Assembly (NCBI GenBank): GCA_910576555.1
Contig: CAJTIY010000006.1
Span: 81,724-145,723 of the forward strand
Length of the DNA stretch: 64,000 nt
Source: an uncultured Alistipes sp.
Lineage (GTDB): Bacteria > Bacteroidota > Bacteroidia > Bacteroidales > Rikenellaceae
Reading direction: 5' to 3'
Both the position numbers and the translations under genes were made by a program. The notes under the pieces are model-generated. The model did not search any database, was not told where the DNA came from, and was given only the letters and a program-made list of their open reading frames with translations. Below, in pieces: positions 15,692 to 23,511 of the stretch (position 1 is the stretch's first letter; each line of letters starts with the position of its first letter).

Positions 15692-17995
15692 ATGAAGATG
15701 AGAAATTTCCTCCCCCCCCCGGCTCGCCTGCTGTGGGCGCTGCTCGTCGGTCTGCTCGTCACGACGGTGTCGTGCGGCGATGACGAGACGGACGGTCCCG
15801 ATCGTCCCGGGGCACCGAAGGTGACCGTTACGCTGGGGGCCGTGGGCGAGAACAGCATCGAGCTCCAGCTCCTCGGCGAGAATGCCGACGAGATGGCCTA
15901 CATGTGCGTCAAGGAGGCCGACGATACCGGCAAACCCGAGGCGATCACGATCTTTTCCGAGGGCACCACGGTGCTCGTCGCCGAAGAGGCGGTGCCGCAG
16001 CGGATCATGCCGCTCGACCCCGAGACCCGCTACGTCATCTACGCTGCGGCGCGCAAGCAGGATACCTACGGCGCTGTGAAGACGGTGCGTGCGACGACCA
16101 CCTCCCACGAGCAGATTCTGTCGTTCATATCCTCGTCGAAGACCGACTTCACCTATCAGATCGTAATGCCCGACGGCGCGACCTGCTACCATACCTACTT
16201 CGAGGGGTGGTTCTTCGAGTACGAACTCTCGATGGCGATGGAGGTCGAGGGCGAGAAGTTCGACATGAGCGTCTTCCTGTGGAACCTGCTGGCCGATTAC
16301 GGCTACGAGGAGACCTATTCGCGGCAGATCACGTGGCGCGCCGGTGCCGAGAACTCCCTGCGCAACCACGTCGCGCTGCTGGTGCCGGGCAAGAAATACT
16401 ATGCGGTCGCCAGCCTGTTCGATACGGAGAATACCATGTGGTCGGGCGTGCCCGAGGCGATCGACTTCGAAATGTCTCCCGGCGGAACCTCCTCGGCGAC
16501 GATCGAGGCAACGGTCACGGAGATCACCTCCGAGCGTGCCGTCGTACGCATGGAGTGTCCCGACGACGTCTGCTTCTACTACTATAATCTGTTCGAAAAG
16601 ACGCAGTACGACGCTTTCAAGGCCGAAAAGGGCGAGCGCGGCATGATGGATTACATCAGCGAATACGGTTATCCGGCGACCAATACCTACACCGATACGT
16701 GGGGCGTCGATCCCGGCAAGTCCTACATGCTGGGCATCTACGGCGTCGATCGCAACGGCGACGAATTCTTCTCCGAGCTTGAGACCGCCGCTCCGGAGCT
16801 CATCCCCGAACTCTATGTAGAGATGATGCCTTACGATCGCGAGCTGCAGGGCTACCACGATTACGACAGCTTCCTGCTCAACGTCGCGCCGATGAACTTC
16901 CCCGATCTCGATCCCTCGCAGATCGTATGTATGGCCGCTCCGATGGATCGGGCCACGTTCGATTCCTATCTGGACGCGTTCGGCTTGGGCGGATCGTCGC
17001 TCGAGGATCTGGAGGCCGATCCCATGACGCTCTACTACATGTTCAACGGCTCGATACTCTTCCCGCTTTACAACGACGCGGAGATCGAGTCGATCGAGAC
17101 GAAGGGCTATTTCGAGCGTATCGTCACCGATCTCACTCCCGATACGGAATACGTCTATATCGCCATGGCGCTCAACGGCGAACAGTTCGTCTGCAACATC
17201 GCTACGGCCCGCACTGCCGCTTCGCCCGTTACCGGCACGGTGGACGAGGCCTACAAGTCCTACCTCGGCACGTGGACGGTGCTCGGACAGACGACCGAGA
17301 ACTGGACGGATTACGTGACCTACACGCTGCGCATCGAGGAGCTGACGCCCAACCGCAGCTACAAGGTCTACGGCTGGTCGCATTCGGACGTGTCGCAGCG
17401 CTATCCCTTCGTCATGCGCTACCATCCCGAGACGGGCAAGATCAGCGTCGACGGCATGCAGACGCTCGGTCAGATGGAGCTCGACGGCGGCGGCGTGGCC
17501 GACATCGTATTCGTGGGAATGATCGCCGCCAACGGCCAGCTGGCGCTGCTCACCGGTTATACGGGCACTTACTATACGGGACGCGTTACGGACGATCATT
17601 TCGCTATGTTCGGCGAAATGCTGCAGGTCAACAACCGCTGGTACTCCTTCCAGACGATGACCTATTTGGTTTACGACGGCGAGGAGTTCCACGTGCTGGA
17701 AGGCGACGAGTACGAAATCGTCAACTTCACCATCGACCGTCCTTCGGCCGCAGCGGCCGCAGCGGCCGTCCGGACCCCGGGAGCGGCCCGTGCGATGCGG
17801 GTCGGCGCAGCTTGCCCCACCGTGGAGCGGACGTTCGAGCCGCTTCCCGCCGCACGCAGGATCGCTCCGTCGGCGGATGCCGGAGTGCGCATCGGCGGCG
17901 AGCTGGCGGTGCGCTATGCGGAGAATCCCGCCCAGCTCTCCTCGCTGCAGCGTTCGTTGCCGCTTCTGGGTGCGCGACGCATCGCGAAGCAGTAG
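15692..17995 (+). CDS. Large surface lipoprotein, unknown function
   Basis: No named family is recognised. The 767-residue product starts with a lipoprotein signal (LLVGLLVTTVSC, Cys about 28) followed by an acidic GDDETDG linker that may act as a surface-export signal, as in other Bacteroidota lipoproteins. The body looks like successive beta-sandwich, fibronectin-III-like units: two similar strand signatures, LDPETRYVIYAAA (about 109) and LTPDTEYVYIAMA (about 487), fit FN3 folds. From about 520 a different beta-rich domain begins (YLGTWTVLGQTTENW). The last 85 residues are Ala/Arg-rich and low in complexity, including an alanine run. It is monocistronic. An adhesive or scaffold role is a guess. 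Confidence 0.75.
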   Translation: MKMRNFLPPPARLLWALLVGLLVTTVSCGDDETDGPDRPGAPKVTVTLGAVGENSIELQLLGENADEMAYMCVKEADDTGKPEAITIFSEGTTVLVAEEAVPQRIMPLDPETRYVIYAAARKQDTYGAVKTVRATTTSHEQILSFISSSKTDFTYQIVMPDGATCYHTYFEGWFFEYELSMAMEVEGEKFDMSVFLWNLLADYGYEETYSRQITWRAGAENSLRNHVALLVPGKKYYAVASLFDTENTMWSGVPEAIDFEMSPGGTSSATIEATVTEITSERAVVRMECPDDVCFYYYNLFEKTQYDAFKAEKGERGMMDYISEYGYPATNTYTDTWGVDPGKSYMLGIYGVDRNGDEFFSELETAAPELIPELYVEMMPYDRELQGYHDYDSFLLNVAPMNFPDLDPSQIVCMAAPMDRATFDSYLDAFGLGGSSLEDLEADPMTLYYMFNGSILFPLYNDAEIESIETKGYFERIVTDLTPDTEYVYIAMALNGEQFVCNIATARTAASPVTGTVDEAYKSYLGTWTVLGQTTENWTDYVTYTLRIEELTPNRSYKVYGWSHSDVSQRYPFVMRYHPETGKISVDGMQTLGQMELDGGGVADIVFVGMIAANGQLALLTGYTGTYYTGRVTDDHFAMFGEMLQVNNRWYSFQTMTYLVYDGEEFHVLEGDEYEIVNFTIDRPSAAAAAAAVRTPGAARAMRVGAACPTVERTFEPLPAARRIAPSADAGVRIGGELAVRYAENPAQLSSLQRSLPLLGARRIAKQ

Positions 17996-18014
17996 CGCCT
18001 CTCTGTCTTGCATG

Positions 18015-18047
18015 AAGCGGGCCTTCCGGAGTGTCGGAGGCCCGCTT
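18015..18047 (+). terminator. Possible terminator after the large lipoprotein
   Basis: AAGCGGGCCT pairs with AGGCCCGCTT across a GC-rich loop. It lacks a good T tract. Confidence 0.5.
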
Positions 18048-18257
18048 CCATGTTCGGGCGGAGCGTACGTGTGTCGCCGCGGCGCGTTCGGTCGGGCGGA
18101 CGGTTCGTCCGGGCGGTTTGCGGTCGGACAGAGTTCGTCGCGGCGGGCGGTATGCGGGCGGACTCTTCGTCGCGGCGGCGCGGCGCATTCGTCGGCGGAA
18201 CGATGCGACGGAAAGCCTCCGCGTAAGAGGAAGTGGGTGTCGGGCGGGGGCCGCGGG

Positions 18258-19352
18258 TCAGGGACGCTGCCGGAGGTTGCGCAGGATCGTCAGGTAGGAG
18301 TCGCCCTCGATCTCGTCGCGGCGTTTCATCTCGAGGATCGTCCGGACGATGTAGCGCTCGATGTCGCGTTCGAGGCGTTTGTAGAGCGGGCAGCGCGTGT
18401 AGTTCTCGTTGTCGAGCAGCACGTCGCGGATCGACCGCAGCGAGTTGGTGTAGTTGGCCATCTCGTTCTTGAGCGCCACGCCGCGTTTTTCGGAGGCGGT
18501 GATGCGGGCGATCGACAGCGCGCGGAGCTTTTCGCACACGGAGTTGAGGAGCACCATCACGACGTTGTCCATCAGCGTGTGTCCGTGCATGAACAGATAG
18601 GTGTTCTCGGGCGTCAGGCCCCGTTCGCGGAGCCGTTGTCCGAACGCGCGCACGGGTTCGACCATGTGCGGGTTGTGCTGCGCGAGCAGTTTGAGCCGCT
18701 TGTCGACGTTGCGGCGGAGCCATTCGAGCGTCCGGGCGCCGTTGTCGGTCGTGTCGAGGTAGCCGAGGCGTACCGAGGCGCGGAAGTCGGCGAGCGTGAA
18801 GCGGTGCTCGGTGGCGTTGCGGGCCGAGAAGGCATACCAGACGAAGAGCGGGTGGATCGTGCAGGAGTAGGCGTGCATGAAGCGCACGAAGTCGAAGATC
18901 CGCGCGTCGTTCTTCGTGGCCTTCACGCAGACGTTGTGCAGCGAGGGGGCGTAACAGAGGTAGTTCTCGGTGGCGTAGGCGTAGGTGTGGAACATGTAGC
19001 GGGCCCCGGCGACCGCTTTCGACTGCTCGGTGCCTCCGGCGAAGAGGTAGTCGAAGTCGGAGTCGACGCAGAGCAGCAGCTCCTCCGACGAGCGGGGAAT
19101 CATGCTCATGAGCACCTTCTTGCCCTTCGGCAGGTCGCCGCGGTCGGGCACCGAGATCTCGAACCGCAGGTAGGGGTTGCGGAAGTGGTCGAAGATCCCG
19201 CGCCAGAAGGCCACGTCCTCGTATCCTTCGACGTAGACCTTCACCAGCCGCTGGTCGGGATCGGCGGGCAGCGGCCGGGGGAGTTCGCCGAGGGCCTCCC
19301 TCGGTGCGAAGGGGTTTATTTTGCGCAGTTTCGCGCGGAAATCGTGTGCCAT
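18258..19352 (-). CDS. DUF4435 protein (TOPRIM-like)
   Basis: This 364-residue protein matches DUF4435, a domain related to TOPRIM folds. It keeps the acidic signature: VYVEGYEDVAFW (about 38-49), where the Glu would be catalytic or metal-binding, and LLLCVDSDFDYL (about 93-104), the DxD pair. YATENYLCY and CLYKR-like helices follow. Family members are often near ATPases or phage-defence genes, but here the only close neighbour is a divergent SUI1 gene. The start at 19352 is the only one that avoids the -7 box at 19359-19366, and gives an essentially leaderless mRNA. Nuclease activity is inference. Confidence 0.82.
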   Translation of the reverse strand: MAHDFRAKLRKINPFAPREALGELPRPLPADPDQRLVKVYVEGYEDVAFWRGIFDHFRNPYLRFEISVPDRGDLPKGKKVLMSMIPRSSEELLLCVDSDFDYLFAGGTEQSKAVAGARYMFHTYAYATENYLCYAPSLHNVCVKATKNDARIFDFVRFMHAYSCTIHPLFVWYAFSARNATEHRFTLADFRASVRLGYLDTTDNGARTLEWLRRNVDKRLKLLAQHNPHMVEPVRAFGQRLRERGLTPENTYLFMHGHTLMDNVVMVLLNSVCEKLRALSIARITASEKRGVALKNEMANYTNSLRSIRDVLLDNENYTRCPLYKRLERDIERYIVRTILEMKRRDEIEGDSYLTILRNLRQRP

Positions 19353-19358
19353 GCCTCC

Positions 19359-19366
19359 CAAAGATA
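19359..19366 (-). promoter_or_regulatory. -7 box of the DUF4435 gene
   Basis: TATCTTTG on the minus strand. It ends 6 nt before the start codon, so transcription would begin at or next to the ATG. Confidence 0.65.
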
Positions 19367-19376
19367 ATTATTTTAT

Positions 19377-19384
19377 TACTTTTG
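19377..19384 (+). promoter_or_regulatory. -7 box of the SUI1 gene
   Basis: TACTTTTG, a TAnnTTTG match, 50 nt before the ATG and only 10 bp from the oppositely directed box of the DUF4435 gene. Confidence 0.6.
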
Positions 19385-19434
19385 TGCAAAATACGGGCGT
19401 CTTTTCGGGCGTCCGTGCCGCAACGAACGACGCT

Positions 19435-19782
19435 ATGGCCGACAACGACTGGAAAGCACGCTTGGGTATGGTCTACTCGACCGACCCGAATTTCGAATAC
19501 GTCACCGATACGGAGCCCGAGGCGGAGACGCTGCCTGCGGCGCAGCAGCGCCTGCGCGTGTGGCTCGACCGCAAGCAGCGTGCCGGCAAGACGGTGACGC
19601 TCGTGCGGGGATTCGTCGGCAGCGACGCCGACCTGCAGGAGTTGGCCCGCATGTTGAAGAACAAATGCGGCGTGGGCGGCACGGCCAAAGCGGGCGAGAT
19701 CATCGTGCAGGGCGACCACCGCGACCGGATCGTCGAACTGCTCGCGAAGGCCGGGTACGGCTGCAAGAAGGCCGGCGGCTGA
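19435..19782 (+). CDS. SUI1/eIF1-like translation factor (YciH type)
   Basis: This 115-residue protein belongs to the SUI1/eIF1 family, called YciH in bacteria, a ribosome-associated factor thought to tune start-site choice. The diagnostic segment is KTVTLVRGFVGSDADLQELA (about 51-70), followed by LKNKCGVGGTAKAGEIIVQG and a C-terminal HRDRIVELLAKAGYGCKKAGG region split over residues 98-115. The ATG at 19435 follows a -7 box by 50 nt. It diverges from the DUF4435 gene and is followed by a 28-bp minisatellite. Confidence 0.92.
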   Translation: MADNDWKARLGMVYSTDPNFEYVTDTEPEAETLPAAQQRLRVWLDRKQRAGKTVTLVRGFVGSDADLQELARMLKNKCGVGGTAKAGEIIVQGDHRDRIVELLAKAGYGCKKAGG

Positions 19783-19795
19783 CCGGAGCCTCCGT

Positions 19796-19935
19796 TGCGG
19801 CCCCGGCTGCGCGGCCCCGACAACACGGCCCCGGCTGCGCGGCCTTGACAACACGGCCCCGGCTGCGCGGCCTTGACAACACGGCCCCGGCAGCGCAGCT
19901 CCGACAGCATGGCCCCGACAACACGCCCCCGGCGG
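19796..19935 (+). repeat. 28-bp GC-rich tandem repeat
   Basis: About four and a half copies of a unit containing CGGCCCCGGCTGCGCGGCC followed by TTGACAACA lie between the SUI1 gene and the next gene. The middle two copies are identical and the outer ones have drifted. It does not overlap a recognised gene. Confidence 0.85.
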
Positions 19936-20037
19936 GCTGCCGGGCCGTCCGAAATGCCGTAGAAATGCCGGCCGCGGAGGTCCGCGGAGTGCCGCGTCGC
20001 CCTTCGCCGCCGATTCGTCGCACGAACCGTCAGAGAC

Positions 20038-23000
20038 TTGGAACGTTTCTTCAGATACCTGTTCGCCCTGCTGCTGACCGCAGCGGCCCTTTGCCGTGCA
20101 CCCCGTGCCGCGGCGCAATACTACACGTGGGGCTCGGATGCGCCGATGAAGTGGTCGACGATCCGCACGCCCGACGTGCGGATGATCTATCCCGACACGG
20201 CCGCGGCGCTGGCCCAGCGCACGCTCTTCTACCTGCGCACCGTACGTCCGTCGATCGGTTACGGCTTCACCTACGGGCCGATGCGCATCCCCTTCGTCAT
20301 GCACCCCGAGAACTTCCGTTCGAACGGACTGGTGATGTACCTGCCCAAGCGCGTGGAGTTCCTCACGGCGCCCGCCGTCGGGAGCTACTCGATGCCGTGG
20401 TACAAGCAGCTGGCGGCGCACGAGTACCGCCATGCGGTGCAGTACAATAACCTCGACCGGGGCGTGATCCGCGTGTTGAGCTACCTGCTCGGCCAGCAGG
20501 GGTCGACCGTGGGCCTGCTCTGCATGCCGATCTGGGCGATCGAGGGCGACGCCGTGATGGCCGAGACGATGATGTCGTCGTACGGGCGCGGCCTGCAGCC
20601 CTCCTTCTCGATGGGCTACCGCGCGATGGGGCGCGTCGGGACCGACCGCCGGGGACGCGATCGCCGCAACGTGGACAAATGGTTCTGCGGCTCCTACCTC
20701 GACTACATTCCCGACCACTACGAGCTCGGCTACCAGATCTGCTCCTATGCGTGGGCGCGCTACGGCGAGAACGTGTGGAACAAGACGGCGCGTTTCGGCT
20801 CGCGCAATCCCTACATGCTGGCCACGACGCGCATCGCCCTCGAAAAATACTACGGCACCAACGCCACGAAGCTCTTCCGCGAAACCTTCGACGAGCTGGA
20901 GCGCTTCTGGGATTCGCTGCCCCGGGAGCGGGACAGCGCCGCGCCCCTCGCCGAACTCCCCGAACGCAACTACACCGAATACCGTTGGCCGCTGCCGCTC
21001 GGCGACACCGCGCTGCTCGTGCTCAAGAGCGACTACGACCGTCCGATGCGTTTCGTGCGGCGCGACGTGCGCACGGGCGCCGAGACGACGGTGGCCTACA
21101 CGGGCTCCGTTTCGACGCGCCCCGCGATCGGCCGCGGCCGGGTGTGGTGGACCGAATACCGCCGCTCGAAGCTGTTCGAGCAGCGGGTCGGCTCGCAGCT
21201 CTGCTGCATGGATCTGTCGGACGGCGTGCCCCGCACGGTCGCGGGGGTGCGCAGCGCGCTCTATCCCGCGCCGTCGGACGATGCCGTGGGATGGGTGGAG
21301 TATGCGCCCGACGGCCGTTATACGGTGGTCGTGCGGTCCGACGCGGGCCCCGAACGGCGCTATGAGGCCCCCTTCGGGGTCGAGCTCCACGGCTTGGCGT
21401 GGGACGACCGCACGGCTGCGTGGTACGTGCTCGTGACGGACGACGACGGCATGCGCATCGCCCGGATCGACGCCGCGGGGCTCCACCGCGTGACCGACGG
21501 AGCCTACATCACCCTCTCGAACCTCCGGGCGGCGGACGGCGTGCTCTACTTCGGCTCGATCGCCTCGGGCAAGGACGAGGCCCACTGCTACGACCTCGCC
21601 GCGGGGCGCGAATACCGGCTCACGACCTCGGCCTACGGGTCGTTCGACCCGGCGCCCGCACCGGGAATGCGGACCTCCGTGCCGGAATCCCGTGCTGGCG
21701 GAAGTACCGCGGAGGACGGACAAACCGGGAATGCCACCCCTGCCGGATGTGCCGGGGATGCCGTGCAGGCTGCGGACGCCGGGGCGAGCGGGGCGGTGCT
21801 GGTGGCGACCTACGACCGCCGGGGATATCGCCCGGCGCTGCAACCGGCGGCTGCGCGTACGCCCGTCGCGCCGGCACGGCTGCCCGTCGACCGGGTCAAT
21901 CCGCCGCGCGCGCGGTGGGAGGTCGTCAACCTCGATACGGTGCGTTTCACGGCGGCGGACGAGGAGCGGCAGGAGCGGCGGTTCCGCGCGAAGCGCTACC
22001 GCAAGGTGCCCAACCTCGTCAATATCCATAGCTGGATGCCCGTGGCGTTCGACCCCTTCAGCGCCGTGGACGAGCACCGCATCGACCTCAACATCGGCGC
22101 CACGTTCATCTCGCAGAACCTGCTTTCGAACACCGAGGCCTTCGCCTCCTACGGCTGGAACCGGCGCGAAGGGTCGCTCGTCAACGTGGGCGTGCGTTAC
22201 TTCGGGCTGGGCGTGCACCTCGATTTCGACGCCTCCTACGGCGGCAACCAGCTCTTCTACGCCCTCTCCTCGTACGATCCCGAGACGGGGCGCCCGGTCT
22301 ACCAGTCGCGTCCGGCGCCCGACCGTTACTACTCGGTGGGACTCTCCGCGACGCTGCCCCTCTACTTCCAGTGCGGCTACCACACCCGCGTGCTGTCGCT
22401 CTCGGGCGGCTGGAACTACTCCAACGGCATGGTCGCCGACCTCGACAAGATCGAGTGGGAGAACGGCAGCATCCACAACATCCAGCGCATCGGGTTCCGC
22501 GAGGGGTTGCACAAACTCTCGTTCGGGGCGGGGTTCTCCGATCAGGTGCGGCTCGCCCACCGCGACTTCGCGCCCCGCTGGGGCTATACGGTGAGCGCCG
22601 GGTATACGTTCAACCCCTCCGACAGCTATTTCAGCGACCTCGTCTCGGTCTACGGGCAGCTCTACCTGCCGGGCTTCGCGCAGCACCACTCGCTCACGGC
22701 GGCCGCGACCTACCAGACCTCGCTCGGCGGCTACAAGTTCCCGGGCGGCTACGCCCCCTTGAGCTACAAGTCCACGCGGCTGATTCCCCACGGGTTCTCG
22801 TCGGCCGATATCGTGTCGAACGACTACACGGCCCTCTCGCTCGGCTATCAGCTGCCGGTGTGGTACCCGGAGGGCGGCATCGGCTCGGTGCTCTACTTCA
22901 AGCGGATCCGGCTGAAGATCGGCGGCGACTATGCGCAGTTCCGGCGCCCCGAAGGGGGCCGTGCGGGCCGGCGGCACCTCGCGTGGCGGCGCATCTGGTC

Positions 23001-23136
23001 GGCGGGTGGCGATCTGGTCTTCGACATCAACGTTTTCCGCCAGCCCGCCTCGGCCACCTCGGCCGTGCGGCTCTCGTGCTACGCCCTGTCGACGGGCGGC
23101 GTGTGGTTCGGCGCGGGGGTGGGGCTGCCTTTCTGA
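20038..23136 (+). CDS. Outer-membrane protein with HEYRH metalloprotease-like domain, propeller and C-terminal barrel
   Basis: I recognise the architecture but no named protein. The 1032-residue product starts at a TTG (no in-frame ATG fits) with a signal peptide ending RAAAQ (about 27). The N-terminal domain has LAAHEYRHAVQ (His128, Glu129, His132), an HExxH zinc motif, and WAIEGDAVMAET 36 residues later, whose Glu169 could be the third ligand as in gluzincins. A propeller-like region follows (about 300-640, strands such as DDAVGWVEYAPDGRYTVVV). The last 350 residues alternate like an outer-membrane beta-barrel, ending GVGLPF. Residues about 540-588 are a low-complexity Ala/Gly stretch. A surface-tethered peptidase is inferred. 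Confidence 0.78.
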   Translation: MERFFRYLFALLLTAAALCRAPRAAAQYYTWGSDAPMKWSTIRTPDVRMIYPDTAAALAQRTLFYLRTVRPSIGYGFTYGPMRIPFVMHPENFRSNGLVMYLPKRVEFLTAPAVGSYSMPWYKQLAAHEYRHAVQYNNLDRGVIRVLSYLLGQQGSTVGLLCMPIWAIEGDAVMAETMMSSYGRGLQPSFSMGYRAMGRVGTDRRGRDRRNVDKWFCGSYLDYIPDHYELGYQICSYAWARYGENVWNKTARFGSRNPYMLATTRIALEKYYGTNATKLFRETFDELERFWDSLPRERDSAAPLAELPERNYTEYRWPLPLGDTALLVLKSDYDRPMRFVRRDVRTGAETTVAYTGSVSTRPAIGRGRVWWTEYRRSKLFEQRVGSQLCCMDLSDGVPRTVAGVRSALYPAPSDDAVGWVEYAPDGRYTVVVRSDAGPERRYEAPFGVELHGLAWDDRTAAWYVLVTDDDGMRIARIDAAGLHRVTDGAYITLSNLRAADGVLYFGSIASGKDEAHCYDLAAGREYRLTTSAYGSFDPAPAPGMRTSVPESRAGGSTAEDGQTGNATPAGCAGDAVQAADAGASGAVLVATYDRRGYRPALQPAAARTPVAPARLPVDRVNPPRARWEVVNLDTVRFTAADEERQERRFRAKRYRKVPNLVNIHSWMPVAFDPFSAVDEHRIDLNIGATFISQNLLSNTEAFASYGWNRREGSLVNVGVRYFGLGVHLDFDASYGGNQLFYALSSYDPETGRPVYQSRPAPDRYYSVGLSATLPLYFQCGYHTRVLSLSGGWNYSNGMVADLDKIEWENGSIHNIQRIGFREGLHKLSFGAGFSDQVRLAHRDFAPRWGYTVSAGYTFNPSDSYFSDLVSVYGQLYLPGFAQHHSLTAAATYQTSLGGYKFPGGYAPLSYKSTRLIPHGFSSADIVSNDYTALSLGYQLPVWYPEGGIGSVLYFKRIRLKIGGDYAQFRRPEGGRAGRRHLAWRRIWSAGGDLVFDINVFRQPASATSAVRLSCYALSTGGVWFGAGVGLPF

Positions 23137-23180
23137 TTTTTCGCTGCCCGAGATATTATGTCTCGGTAGATCCTTCGGCT

Positions 23181-23490
23181 TTATTCGTATCTTTAACTTC
23201 GTTTTAGATACTACGCCTCAACAAAACCCGAACGAGTTCGGTTTTGTATTCGGCTTATTCGTATCTTTAACTTCGTTTTAGATACTTCGCCTCAACAAAA
23301 CCCGAACGAGTTCGGTTTTGTATTCGGCTTATTCGTATCTTTGGCTTCGCACAAGATACTCTCGCTCGGCAAACCGCAAGCGAGCTTGCATTTGCCCTCG
23401 CTTATTCGTATCTTTGATATTCGTCGAAGATACTTCGCCTCGGCAAAATGCAAATAAATTTGCTTTTGCCCTCGGCTTATTCGTATCTTT
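23181..23490 (+). repeat. 74-bp tandem hairpin/promoter array
   Basis: The core TTATTCGTATCTTT recurs at 23181, 23255, 23329, 23402 and 23477, giving spacings of 74, 74, 73 and 75 bp. Each full unit contains stem 1 (GTATCT ... AGATAC, about 25 nt) and stem 2, an A/T-edged hairpin (for example 23222-23246, 23296-23320, 23368-23396, 23442-23470). The first two units are nearly identical. Stem 2 arms differ between units but stay complementary. The last core supplies the -7 box of the PBP1A gene. A related single copy is at 53.8 kb. Confidence 0.92.
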
Positions 23491-23491
23491 A
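23459..23491 (+). promoter_or_regulatory. Promoter of PBP1A gene, inside the last repeat unit
   Basis: TTTG (23459-23462, in the 3' arm of stem 2), a 21-nt spacer and TATCTTTA (23484-23491) approximate the consensus. The ATG is 20 nt downstream. Confidence 0.6.
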
Positions 23492-23511
23492 CCGCAAATT
23501 CGGGCATATAT

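Noticed and set aside
17914..22977. A very long minus-strand open frame antisense to the HEYRH protein
   Set aside because: It is a composition artefact; its sequence has no domain likeness and overlaps real genes on both strands.
23181..23490. CRISPR array
   Set aside because: There are regular repeats, but no unique spacers: whole units repeat, the internal parts are palindromic and no cas genes are near.
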